From assembly GCF_001457815.1 (NCBI RefSeq), contig NZ_LN898221.1, positions 310,001 through 374,000 on the forward strand: 64,000 nt of DNA, in the 5' to 3' direction. The stretch is from Vitreoscilla massiliensis (GTDB lineage Bacteria > Pseudomonadota > Gammaproteobacteria > Burkholderiales > Neisseriaceae). The translations under genes were made by a program, and so were the position numbers. Of this stretch, positions 44,704-52,966 are shown piece after piece. The number at the start of each line of letters is the position of its first letter. Position 1 is the first letter of the stretch. Below the pieces are notes generated by a model, which worked only from the letters and a program-made list of their open reading frames with translations, was not told the DNA's origin and did not search any database.

Positions 44704-45089
44704 CATGTTGGTTTCGCAGTCACTACCGCCTCATTCAAGCAAAAACACCCTTTCTCACCTCACACCACCTGCGTGCGGCTTTCACATTGCCATCTAAACC
44801 AAGCTCCTGTCTTTACAGTATTGATAGCAACAATGTACATACACCTGAGCACTCTAAAAAATAGGCTTGGGCGGTTATTGTTGCTCACAGGACTGACTTA
44901 ATTGAATCCGTAATCCAATCTAAGCCACCGCTGATGGGCCTTGATTCAGCTGATATCTGCCACTCAACATGGGAGGATTACCGATCCATAAACTGCAATG
45001 AAATTCATTTTCAGCATGAATTAAAATAAATACTAAATATTGATTAGAATTCAGTTTTATAATCCAAAAAACCAATTGAGAATCTCGAA
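44704..45089. other. intergenic, no gene seen
   Basis: A gap of lower G+C. The frames across it have no ribosome sites and poor composition. An AT-rich stretch at 45020-45080 probably carries the promoter of the next gene. Confidence 0.5.
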
Positions 45090-45980
45090 ATGGCAGACTT
45101 TAAACCCAAGCCTTATCAATGGTTGATGGTGGCTGCAGTGATGGTGCCATTGGCAGTTGTTGCTTTTTATCAAGCTAAAAAAACCTTGGATTTTCCATTG
45201 ATGTTGAAGCAGTATGAACGTGGTACACCAGCTCGGATACGTTCATTCGGATGTGGTTTGCCTACAAAAGATGGGCACCAATATGCCTCGGTTCAACAAG
45301 GTGCGATGACGCTAAAATTTCCTCAAAGTGAAGAAGTAGGAGAAGTGTATCGTCTCAATGACATCAAAGACGGTTGTATTCCAGATCGATTTAGAGTTCG
45401 TTTGTTTTGGTACCAAGGTCAGCTGCTTAGCAGTGATGAATATGAGGCATTATCAGCCCTACCCAATGCCCCTTATGTTGAAAATATCAATCGGTATACA
45501 GTCTATTTAAGCTTTAATGGTTTGGATGTCCCTGAGAATCTGTATCTGCAGCGTTTGTTTGAAAAAAATCTGTTTTTTGAAGCTGAGCGCTATACACCCA
45601 GTTTTGAGCATAGGGTGTTACCACTAACTTACCATCCCAATTTTTTTGCCAAAGAGCTGAGTGAGGGGCACACTGGTTTTGATACGCCTTACTCTATTAA
45701 AGACAGTCACAGTTTTATTACAGGCTTACCCATAAGGGTGTCGTGCAATATCACCAGTAATACAGATAGTAAAAATAAATCGGCTTTAGAAAGAGCGCTC
45801 ACTACCAGAATGATGACTTTGAAAGAATGGGGCGGATCCCATTGCCAAGGTGTAGATGCAGTGAAAAAAAATGGGCAATACCTGAAATTCGCATTCGATG
45901 TTGATCCTGATGCTGTGGTTGATTTGGATAAGATCCATCAAGCCATGTTAACAAGAGTCAAATCCTATATTCAGGAGTAA
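45090..45980 (+). CDS. membrane-anchored hypothetical protein
   Basis: A 296 aa protein with one N-terminal membrane helix (WLMVAAVMVPLAVVAFY, about 11-27) and a periplasmic or cytoplasmic remainder with several Cys (SFGCGLP, DGCIPDR, VSCNITS, SHCQGVD). The codon use is more AT-rich than the neighbours. I recognise no family. A degenerate transposase lies just downstream, so this may be acquired DNA. Confidence 0.65.
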   Translation: MADFKPKPYQWLMVAAVMVPLAVVAFYQAKKTLDFPLMLKQYERGTPARIRSFGCGLPTKDGHQYASVQQGAMTLKFPQSEEVGEVYRLNDIKDGCIPDRFRVRLFWYQGQLLSSDEYEALSALPNAPYVENINRYTVYLSFNGLDVPENLYLQRLFEKNLFFEAERYTPSFEHRVLPLTYHPNFFAKELSEGHTGFDTPYSIKDSHSFITGLPIRVSCNITSNTDSKNKSALERALTTRMMTLKEWGGSHCQGVDAVKKNGQYLKFAFDVDPDAVVDLDKIHQAMLTRVKSYIQE

Positions 45981-46113
45981 TTCCCAATTACATTTCAATC
46001 TTGGGCGATACAAAAAAGAACCTGAATTGAATACATTCAACCTGATAAGGTAAGCCACAGCAAAACGCTTATATTAAGCGTTACAAACGCATCGTCAGGT
46101 ATGGGTCGTTAAA

Positions 46114-46260
46114 TCAGCATTTGTTGAAGAGTTTTGGAAGACATTCAAGATGGTGCTAGCAATTGGTTATGGTTTTTCAAAAATGAAAGACCCCATCGCG
46201 CCCAGGCTGGTAAGTCTGCGCTGACGGGTTTTGATTTTACTGAAACCTGCCATAAATATG
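46114..46260 (+). pseudogene. relic of an IS3-like transposase
   Basis: One frame reads AFVEEFWKTFK (from 46117), like the end of an IS3-family DDE transposase (usual form: FVERFWRSLK). After a frame change the sequence reads FFKNERPHRAQAGKSAL, like the closing FYNxxRPHxxLG block. Nothing else of the element remains and no terminal inverted repeats are evident. The rest of 45981-46331 holds no supportable gene. Confidence 0.6.
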
Positions 46261-46331
46261 TGAGGATTGGCACTGTGCTAGCAACAAGCCCCTGTCCAAA
46301 TTGTCGCACTCAATCTGACATACCAACCATA

Positions 46332-46372
46332 AAAGCGGCCTGTAAACGCACAAAGCATTTACAGGCCGCTTT
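46332..46372. terminator. DUS inverted pair
   Basis: AAAGCGGCCTGTAAA and its complement with an 11-base loop, beyond the end of the minus-strand coiled-coil gene. Confidence 0.75.
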
Positions 46373-46391
46373 AATAGCGATGATGAGTAGA

Positions 46392-46643
46392 CTATTCTTT
46401 TTCGTGGAAGAAATCGTAAGTCACGTCGTGGAACACATCGGCTTGTGGGTGGTTGTGGTAGTTCAATTCGCCACTGGTGTTGTCGAAGGTGAATTGGATG
46501 GATTCAATCACATCCACGGCCAAGTCTTGCGGCAAGCCGCGGATGATGCCTTTGATGGCGGCGGTGAGCACGCGGTTTTCCATGCGCACCACTTCGATTT
46601 GTTCTTCCAAAAATTCCAAACGCTTTTCTAATTCTAAAGACAT
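46392..46643 (-). CDS. small coiled-coil protein, 83 aa
   Basis: An N-terminal helix rich in heptad leucines and acids (MSLELEKRLEFLEEQIEVVR, then LTAAIKGIIRGLP) is followed by a His/Asp-rich tail (NYHNHPQADVFHDVTYDFF). AGGAA precedes the start. It resembles small adaptor proteins in shape, but I cannot name a family. It is directly downstream of the GNAT gene (gap 8 bases), so probably co-transcribed with it. Confidence 0.65.
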   Translation of the reverse strand: MSLELEKRLEFLEEQIEVVRMENRVLTAAIKGIIRGLPQDLAVDVIESIQFTFDNTSGELNYHNHPQADVFHDVTYDFFHEKE

Positions 46644-46651
46644 GTCGCTTC

Positions 46652-47113
46652 CTAAGCTGTGTGTACCAGACGCATTTTAACGTGTTCTACACCACCATCG
46701 TCAAATACCTCGCCCTCGCTCACGAAGCCAAAACGCTGATACCAAGCTTGCAGCGGCGTTTGCGCGGCGATGACCACGTCCAATTGTGGGAATTGGCGCT
46801 GCGCCGTGTCCAATGCGGCCTGAAACACTTCCGTACCCAAATTTTGACCACGGTAAGCACTGGCCACCACCACGCGTCCGATTTGCGCATGTGGGATGCT
46901 CAAATGCGGTGGCACGATGCGCGCGTAGGCTGCCAATTTGGCGCCGTCGTACACCATCACATGGGTGGCGTTGACATCGTTATTATCGGCATCCAAATAC
47001 AGGCTGTGCTGCTCTAGCATAAACACTTGCTGACGCAGTTGCATGATTTGCTGCAATTGGATTAAGCTCAAGGCTGCAAACGGTTCGATGATGGTTTCAA
47101 ATTGATTCAACAT
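46652..47113 (-). CDS. GNAT family N-acetyltransferase, ElaA-like
   Basis: A 153 aa acetyltransferase. The N-terminal part IMQLRQQVFMLEQHSLYLDAD is typical of ElaA. The acetyl-CoA loop is IGRVVVASAYRGQNLGTEV, with the Q/RxxGxG-type site in RGQNLG, and the last strand is YQRFGFVSEGEVFDDGGVEH. The start at 47113 has AAGGT upstream. Substrate unknown. It is divergent from fieF. Confidence 0.85.
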   Translation of the reverse strand: MLNQFETIIEPFAALSLIQLQQIMQLRQQVFMLEQHSLYLDADNNDVNATHVMVYDGAKLAAYARIVPPHLSIPHAQIGRVVVASAYRGQNLGTEVFQAALDTAQRQFPQLDVVIAAQTPLQAWYQRFGFVSEGEVFDDGGVEHVKMRLVHTA

Positions 47114-47182
47114 ACAGACCTTCACGGTGGCAAAGCCCACACCTTAACCGCAAAACCCATGTCAGTCTAATCAATCCCGACT

Positions 47183-48112
47183 ATGACCACACAGAAAGAA
47201 ATGATGACTCAGCGCGCCCATTTACTCAAACTTGCCACTTACAGCTCGGTTGCGGTGGCGCTGTTACTCATCCTCATCAAAGCCGTGGTGTGGTTCATGA
47301 GTGGCTCGGTCAGTATTCTGGCGAGCTTGGTCGATTCCTTGATGGACGCAGGCGCCAGTGTGCTCAATTTGTTGGCAGTGCGTTTGGCCTTACAGCCGGC
47401 CGACCATGAACACCGCTTTGGTCACGGCAAGGCCGAAGGCATTGCCGCCTTGTTTCAGGCCGCTTTCATCATGGGTTCGGCCTCGTTCTTGATGCTCAAT
47501 GCCATAGACCGCCTGCGCCATGCCAGCGCATTGCACATCACGCCGGTGGTGTTTGGGGTGATGTTGGCCTCGCTCATCATCACCATCGCCTTGGTGTCGT
47601 TTCAGCAATGGATTTTAAAACAAGTGCATTCCAGCGCCATCGCCGCCGACCGCTTGCACTACCTCACCGACATCCTCAGCAACATCGCCGTGCTCATCGC
47701 CTTGGGACTGAGCTGGTATGGTTGGCACCAAGCCGACGCCATCATCGGCATAGGCTTGGCCGTGTGGATAGGCTGGAGCGCTATCGGCATAGGCCGCGAG
47801 GCTTTGAACATGTTGATGGACAAGGCCTTGCCCGACAGCGACATCGCTGCCATCAAAGCGGCAGTATGCCAAACCAGCGGCGTTTTGGGTTTGCACGATT
47901 TGCGTACACGCTTATCCGGTGAAACCCGCATCATCCAATGTCACATCGAATTACAAGACGATTTGCCCTTGCTGCAAGCACACGACATCGCCGTGGCAGC
48001 CGAGCACAACATCGCGGCGCTGTTTGACGACAGCGAAATCATCATCCACCTCGATCCTCAGAGCGTGGTCAACACACACACAACAACACACACACAAGGT
48101 TGTAATTCATGA
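47183..48112 (+). CDS. fieF: cation diffusion facilitator, FieF-like
   Basis: A 309 aa divalent metal/H+ antiporter (Zn, Fe) of the inner membrane with six helices. The intramembrane metal site is visible in ILASLVDSLMDAGAS (helix 2) and HYLTDILSNIAVL (helix 5). HRFGHGKAE is the interface motif. The C-terminal cytoplasmic domain carries His/Asp (CHIELQDDLPLLQAHDIA) and a His/Thr-rich end. The stop overlaps the next gene by 4 bases (ATGA). A DUS-like copy lies near 47455. Confidence 0.92.
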   Translation: MTTQKEMMTQRAHLLKLATYSSVAVALLLILIKAVVWFMSGSVSILASLVDSLMDAGASVLNLLAVRLALQPADHEHRFGHGKAEGIAALFQAAFIMGSASFLMLNAIDRLRHASALHITPVVFGVMLASLIITIALVSFQQWILKQVHSSAIAADRLHYLTDILSNIAVLIALGLSWYGWHQADAIIGIGLAVWIGWSAIGIGREALNMLMDKALPDSDIAAIKAAVCQTSGVLGLHDLRTRLSGETRIIQCHIELQDDLPLLQAHDIAVAAEHNIAALFDDSEIIIHLDPQSVVNTHTTTHTQGCNS

Positions 48113-48981
48113 GCGGTTTGGACAAAGCAGGTGCTTTACTGGTAGTGGTTTTATGGGGTTTGAATTTCTATTTTATCCATTTGGGTTTGCTCGATACCTC
48201 ACCGTATTTATTGGGCTGTTTGCGCTTTTTGTGCGTACTCTTTCCAGCCATCTTCTTTATTAAAAAACCGAATGTGCCGTGGAAATGGCTGATTTTGTAC
48301 GGTTTGTTCATCAGTTTTGGGCAATTCAGTTTCCTGTTTGGCGCCATCGCCGCCGGCATGCCTACTGGTTTGGCGGCGATTATTTTGCAATCGCAAGCGT
48401 TTTTCACCATCGTCATCGCGGCCTGTATGATAGGTGAACGGGTCAAGACTTACCAAATCCTCGCCATGCTCATCGCTGGCGTCGGCTTGGGTTTGATTGC
48501 GTTTGGCCAATACCAAGGGCAGTTGCCGGTATTGGGGGTGTTATTGGTATTGCTGGCGGCGCTGTCGTGGGCCATCGGTAACATCACCGTCAAATACGTC
48601 GGTGCTGTCAACCCACTCGCCTTGGTGGTATGGGGCAATTTGATTTGTCCGCTGCCGTTTTTCATTGCCGCCGTCAGCATAGACGGTTGGCAAGCTACCA
48701 TAGAGCAGTTGCAACACTGGAGTTGGGGCCGCATCATCTCTTTGGCGTATTTAAGCTGGGTGGCCAGCATTGTTGGCTATGGCTTATGGGGCAAGCTGAT
48801 GAGCAAACACAGTGCCGCCAGTGTCGCCCCTTTGTCGCTGTTTGTGCCGGCAGTCGCGCTGGTGGTGGCCTTTTTTGTGTTGCATGAGCCGCTCAATCAA
48901 TGGCACATCTTTGGCATTGCGGTCTTGCTCATCGGTTTGATGGTGCATTTATTGCTGCCTTCATTGCGGAAAACCGCATAA
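48109..48981 (+). CDS. DMT superfamily transporter, EamA type
   Basis: A 290 aa inner-membrane protein with ten helices in two EamA repeats (about 5-135 and 145-285). LVVVLWGLNFYFIHLGL is the conserved first helix, and SWAIGNITVKYVGAVNP opens the second repeat. The best family match is the EamA exporter of O-acetylserine/cysteine and other amino-acid metabolites. It is translated with fieF. A DUS at about 48418 encodes AACM. Confidence 0.88.
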   Translation: MSGLDKAGALLVVVLWGLNFYFIHLGLLDTSPYLLGCLRFLCVLFPAIFFIKKPNVPWKWLILYGLFISFGQFSFLFGAIAAGMPTGLAAIILQSQAFFTIVIAACMIGERVKTYQILAMLIAGVGLGLIAFGQYQGQLPVLGVLLVLLAALSWAIGNITVKYVGAVNPLALVVWGNLICPLPFFIAAVSIDGWQATIEQLQHWSWGRIISLAYLSWVASIVGYGLWGKLMSKHSAASVAPLSLFVPAVALVVAFFVLHEPLNQWHIFGIAVLLIGLMVHLLLPSLRKTA

Positions 48982-49013
48982 TTTTTGATTGCTGCACATC
49001 TTTTTTACCGTTG

Positions 49014-49060
49014 TTACAGGCCGCTTGAGTGCTGAATCCATCAATATAAGCGGCCTGTAA
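49014..49060. repeat. DUS inverted pair, outward order
   Basis: TTACAGGCCGCTT (49014-49026) comes first and AAGCGGCCTGTAA (49048-49060) second, the reverse of most pairs in the window. The rest of 48982-49226 holds no gene. Confidence 0.65.
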
Positions 49061-49226
49061 TTGGGTTTTGACAAAATAATTTCACTTTTTTGGGCATGGA
49101 TTAATTCGGCACAAATGGCCAACAAAGCCCAAAGCGTTCAAACACTTGTTAACAATCACCGTGTGCAAACCCTGCCAGAATCAGGCCAAACATGACATGT
49201 GCACGAAAAATAATTGCAAAAAGCGC

Positions 49227-49255
49227 TTGCCAAGATGGCAGAGCATCCCTATAAT
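49227..49255 (+). promoter_or_regulatory. promoter of the tRNA cluster
   Basis: TTGCCA, exactly 17 bases, TATAAT, then a G/C-rich TCGCCTCCG discriminator as in stringently controlled stable-RNA promoters. It is 54 bases before the first tRNA. Confidence 0.85.
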
Positions 49256-49308
49256 TCGCCTCCGTTGTCGCAGTTAAGCAATCACAAGCACAGCAAGTGA
49301 TTAACACC

Positions 49309-49385
49309 GCACCCGTAGCTCAGTTGGATAGAGTATCTGGCTACGAACCAGAGGGTCGGGCGTTCGAATCGCTCCGGGTGCACCA
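49309..49385 (+). tRNA. tRNA-Arg(ACG), copy 1
   Basis: 77 bases including an encoded CCA. Acceptor GCACCCG pairs with CGGGTGC; the D-arm has GCTCAGTTGGATAGAGT and the T-loop GTTCGAATC. The anticodon loop is CTACGAA, anticodon ACG, with stem CTGG/CCAG. Its A34 is the target of TadA. Confidence 0.96.
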
Positions 49386-49402
49386 TTAACTGCCACATCA
49401 TT

Positions 49403-49477
49403 GCGCTCATCGTCTAGCGGTTAGGACACTGCCCTTTCACGGCGGCAACCGGGGTTCGATTCCCCGTGGGCGTACCA
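49403..49477 (+). tRNA. tRNA-Glu(TTC), copy 1
   Basis: 75 bases including CCA. Acceptor GCGCTCA pairs with TGGGCGT; the anticodon loop is CTTTCAC with anticodon TTC, and the T-arm is CGGGGTTCGATTCCCCG. Confidence 0.95.
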
Positions 49478-49572
49478 GTTTTCAAAAATCCAAAGCGATT
49501 TGGGTTTTAACCGAAGTAAGTTTTTAGTTGTCGCAGTTTTGAATCACCCCTGTTTCAGTAGTGATTGATACC

Positions 49573-49649
49573 GCACCCGTAGCTCAGTTGGATAGAGTAT
49601 TTGGCTACGAACCAAAGGGTCGGGCGTTCGAATCGCTCCGGGTGCACCA
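49573..49649 (+). tRNA. tRNA-Arg(ACG), copy 2
   Basis: Same as copy 1 except for one pair in the anticodon stem: C-G in copies 1 and 3 is T-A here (TTGGCTACGAACCAA). Pairing is kept, so it should be functional. Confidence 0.96.
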
Positions 49650-49667
49650 TTAAACTGTTTCATCTAT

Positions 49668-49742
49668 GCGCTCATCGTCTAGCGGTTAGGACACTGCCCT
49701 TTCACGGCGGCAACCGGGGTTCGATTCCCCGTGGGCGTACCA
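49668..49742 (+). tRNA. tRNA-Glu(TTC), copy 2
   Basis: Identical in sequence to copy 1 as far as I can read it; CCA is encoded. Confidence 0.95.
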
Positions 49743-49799
49743 TACAATGATTCCTCGGAATCTACATTTTGTTGTTACAGTCACGGTTTCGCAAGAAAT

Positions 49800-49876
49800 G
49801 CACCCGTAGCTCAGTTGGATAGAGTATCTGGCTACGAACCAGAGGGTCGGGCGTTCGAATCGCTCCGGGTGCACCA
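49800..49876 (+). tRNA. tRNA-Arg(ACG), copy 3
   Basis: Identical to copy 1, with CCA encoded. Confidence 0.96.
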
Positions 49877-49893
49877 AAAACTGTTACATCAAC

Positions 49894-49968
49894 GCGCTCA
49901 TCGTCTAGCGGTTAGGACACTGCCCTTTCACGGCGGCAACCGGGGTTCGATTCCCCGTGGGCGTACCA
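49894..49968 (+). tRNA. tRNA-Glu(TTC), copy 3
   Basis: Identical to the other Glu copies; followed after 6 bases by the cluster terminator. Confidence 0.95.
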
Positions 49969-49974
49969 ACATTT

Positions 49975-50001
49975 AAAGCCAGCTTTTAAGCTGGCTTTTT
50001 T
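49975..50001 (+). terminator. terminator of the tRNA cluster
   Basis: AAAGCCAGCTT and AAGCTGGCTTT with a 2-base loop, then a T run. Confidence 0.9.
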
Positions 50002-50470
50002 GTCGCTTGCATTTTGCTCAGCGCTTGGATTCACAAACCGCACGTCTGAACACCATCACCACAAGCACATTCAAACCCACACTCCAATTACTGAAGTTTA
50101 AATAATATTTTAATAATATGACCAATGCGGCCTGTCATAATGTCAGGCCGCATTTTTATTAGATTCAATACCTATAAAGATAAAGCCATAAGTGCATAAA
50201 ACCCACAATCATTTATGCATTAACACAGTTTTGCCTATGTCAAAATGCTTGAAGAGCTGCCTGACTCGCAAACCGCCCTAGGCACACTTAAGCAAGGCCA
50301 ACAATGCGCTAGCGCCAACTTGCCATTGGTCATCGCTGCTGCGGTTTGCATGTTCAAGCATTTTGGGCTGTGCACAGACAGCAAAAACGCCGCAGTGTTT
50401 GACTTGGCCCCATGAAAGCCCCTGCCAAAACGGGTACAATGTCGCGCTATAATAATATTGAAAGAAAGTC
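50002..50470. other. intergenic with a variant DUS pair
   Basis: A variant inverted pair AATGCGGCCTG / CAGGCCGCATT with a T run lies at 50124-50154. Short frames at about 50240-50415 on either strand have no ribosome site. A TATAAT at 50450-50455 just before hemB may be part of its promoter. Confidence 0.5.
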
Positions 50471-51478
50471 ATGAATTTCCCACCTCGTTACACACCCTCT
50501 ACCCGCATGCGCCGCATGCGTCGCGATGCTTTCTCGCGCCATTTGATGCAAGAAAACACATTAACGGTTAAAGATTTGATTTTGCCAGTGTTCATCTTAG
50601 AAGGCAGCAATGTTGAACAAGATGTGAGCTCCATGCCCGGCGTGAAACGCCAAAGCTTGGACAAATTGTTTGATACCTGCGAAGAGTGTGTGCAACTCGG
50701 TATCCCCTTAATCGATTTGTTCCCTGCCGATTTGAGCAACAAAAGCCTGTACGCCGAAGAAGCCTACAATCCAGACGGCTTGGTGCCGACCGCCATCCGT
50801 GAAATCCGCGCCCGCTTCCCTGATTTGGGCGTGATGACCGACGTGGCCTTAGACCCTTACACCACCCACGGCCAAGACGGCATCATCGATGCCGACGGCT
50901 ATGTGATGAACGACATCACCATCGAAGTGTTGATCAAACAGTCGTTGTGCCATGCCGACGCTGGCGCGCACATCATCTCGCCTTCAGACATGATGGATGG
51001 CCGCATTGGCGCCATCCGCGAAGCCTTGGAAGACGCAGGCCACGAATTGACCCGCATCATATCTTACTCGGCCAAATACGCGTCTTGCTTCTATGGTCCC
51101 TTCCGTGAAGCCGTCGGTTCGGCTGGCAATTTGGGCAAAGCCGACAAAAAGACTTACCAAATGGACCCTGCCAACAGCAACGAAGCCTTGCACGAAGTGG
51201 CTTTGGACATCCAAGAAGGCGCGGACATGGTGATGATCAAACCGGGCATGCCATATTTGGACGTCATCCGCCGCGTTAAAGACGAATTCGCTGTTCCCAC
51301 TTATGCTTACCAAGTGTCAGGCGAATACGCGATGTTGATGGCAGCGATACAAAACGGCTGGCTAGACCGTGACCAATCCATCTTAGAAAGCCTGATGGCA
51401 TTCAAACGCGCTGGCGCCGATGGCGTGTTAACGTATTTCGCCATTGAAGCGGCGAAATTAATCCGCCAACAAGCGTAA
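50471..51478 (+). CDS. hemB: delta-aminolevulinic acid dehydratase (porphobilinogen synthase)
   Basis: A 335 aa enzyme that joins two 5-aminolevulinate molecules to porphobilinogen in heme synthesis. Schiff-base lysines are in SYSAKYASCFYGPFREA and MVMIKPGMPYLDVI. The segment DVALDPYTTHGQDG lacks the Cys triad of zinc-dependent enzymes and has the Asp-rich form of magnesium-dependent ones such as that of Pseudomonas. The ribosome site GAAAG is weak. A DUS hairpin follows. Confidence 0.97.
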   Translation: MNFPPRYTPSTRMRRMRRDAFSRHLMQENTLTVKDLILPVFILEGSNVEQDVSSMPGVKRQSLDKLFDTCEECVQLGIPLIDLFPADLSNKSLYAEEAYNPDGLVPTAIREIRARFPDLGVMTDVALDPYTTHGQDGIIDADGYVMNDITIEVLIKQSLCHADAGAHIISPSDMMDGRIGAIREALEDAGHELTRIISYSAKYASCFYGPFREAVGSAGNLGKADKKTYQMDPANSNEALHEVALDIQEGADMVMIKPGMPYLDVIRRVKDEFAVPTYAYQVSGEYAMLMAAIQNGWLDRDQSILESLMAFKRAGADGVLTYFAIEAAKLIRQQA

Positions 51479-51498
51479 TACCTCGTTGTGATTCAATC

Positions 51499-51540
51499 AA
51501 GCGGCCTGTAAACACATGATGTGCTTACAGGCCGCTTTTT
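51499..51540 (+). terminator. DUS hairpin after hemB
   Basis: AAGCGGCCTGTAA and its complement, with extra pairing of CACAT/ATGTG inside the loop and TTTTT after. Confidence 0.8.
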
Positions 51541-51611
51541 ATGTTGTTTACCATCTGTTTAACTTTGTTGTGGCTGCTTTTACATACGCAACACCCACAG
51601 AGCATTAAACC

Positions 51612-52715
51612 TTAACGGCTGCGCTGTTCATACACCCGTCCCCAGCGCGAATTTTGATTGCTGGCTTGGGCATGCACTTGCAAGGCTTCGTAACGCATGT
51701 TTTTAAACGCCTCGGCCGCTTTGGGGTAACCCAGCTCTGCCAGCGGCGTGGTGCGGGCGAAATCGGCCAAAGAAGTGCCCATGCGCACGGCGGTAAAGCG
51801 GTTGACCCGACAGGTGATTTCATCGCCTGCACTGGCGCTGCAATCATTGGGATTGAAACCCACGTTTTGGTTTTCGGCATAAAAGCCGTCTACCAACACG
51901 ATTTCACTGGGGTTGACCTTGAAGGTGGCAAACGGCTGGTCCAGCCCCACACGCAAACGCAGATTTGGCACTTGCTTGGATTGAGTCGCCAAATACCAAC
52001 CCGCCGCCCGATCGAGGCTGCTGTATTCATACGCATAATCCGAATACTGCACACAAGCACCGCTGGCCGTGTGCACCAAGGAGCAATAGCTTTGCGTGGC
52101 CGTTTTGGTGCTGTAACGGTCGTTAGACCACTGCGGCTCTTGGTGATACTCCGTCGCTTCGATCTGCGCAATCAACACCTTGCCCAAGCCGCCGCTTTTC
52201 AATTTCGCTTGCGGACTCAACACTGGCAAAGGGCTGCGCGGTCGCACGGTTTCACTGGCCTTCAAGCCATAACGCCCCGGCGCCACAATAAACACCTGAT
52301 AGGCAGTGCGCCCGTCGACCAATTGCAAGTGCGCGCTGTGCTCTTTTTTCGTGTGCCAATACAGGTGCCCAGGCCCAGCATTAAAATATTGACCAGGGAT
52401 GTCCAAGTTTTGCCATTGCATGCCCGAATCGCGCAACATATTGAACGTCACCATGTCATCGGCACGGCTAAAATCCCAACCGCCTATGCTGTCCAAATTC
52501 GGTGTGGTCATCACCACCACTCCCATGCCGGTTTGCACCGCCGCGCTGATGCGCACCTCCACCGCATCCCGCGCTTGCTTGCTGCCATTGCGATTGCCTA
52601 TGTACATGCTGTTGCTGCAGGCACTGAGCACACACACCGCCGTCCCCACTGCCATCCATTGCCCCATGCGCAGGCGCCGCGTGCTGTTTGGCATGTCTTG
52701 TTGGTTGCTGTTCAT
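51612..52715 (-). CDS. lipoprotein of unknown function
   Basis: A 367 aa protein whose N-terminus has a basic start and hydrophobic stretch ending in a lipobox (VCVLSACSNS, Cys about 33). The mature part is beta-rich, with SYCSLVHTASGACVQYSDY and NDCSASAGDEITCRVN holding Cys pairs that could form disulfides. I do not recognise the family. I chose ATG 52715 for its GGGAG site; the long upstream extension of the frame is non-coding in style. It is divergent from the cupin gene. Confidence 0.72.
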   Translation of the reverse strand: MNSNQQDMPNSTRRLRMGQWMAVGTAVCVLSACSNSMYIGNRNGSKQARDAVEVRISAAVQTGMGVVVMTTPNLDSIGGWDFSRADDMVTFNMLRDSGMQWQNLDIPGQYFNAGPGHLYWHTKKEHSAHLQLVDGRTAYQVFIVAPGRYGLKASETVRPRSPLPVLSPQAKLKSGGLGKVLIAQIEATEYHQEPQWSNDRYSTKTATQSYCSLVHTASGACVQYSDYAYEYSSLDRAAGWYLATQSKQVPNLRLRVGLDQPFATFKVNPSEIVLVDGFYAENQNVGFNPNDCSASAGDEITCRVNRFTAVRMGTSLADFARTTPLAELGYPKAAEAFKNMRYEALQVHAQASNQNSRWGRVYEQRSR

Positions 52716-52966
52716 CGTGGCTGCTCCCGTGTCTATCGTGTCTTGTGAGTATGTAACGCCGCCGTGACCACTACATTCATTTGGCAAAATAAAATATTTG
52801 CATCTGTGCGTCAACACTTGCCTACAAGCGGCCTGTAAACCTGCATGTTCAATTGCAACTTGTGCAACAAACAAGGACTTAGCCCCAAGCACGCACACGA
52901 AAACACTTGAAATTGGCCGCCGTTCTGCTATCTTCAAGTCAGTCCACACACACCACCACACCTTCC

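Noticed and set aside
44632..44901. 89-codon plus-strand frame after pqiC
   Set aside because: It runs through the terminator hairpin, which would be translated, and lacks a ribosome site.
49686..49976. Frames on both strands across the tRNA cluster
   Set aside because: They read through tRNA genes; not protein coding.
50240..50472. Short frames on either strand before hemB
   Set aside because: No ribosome site, and the minus-strand frame covers the probable hemB promoter.
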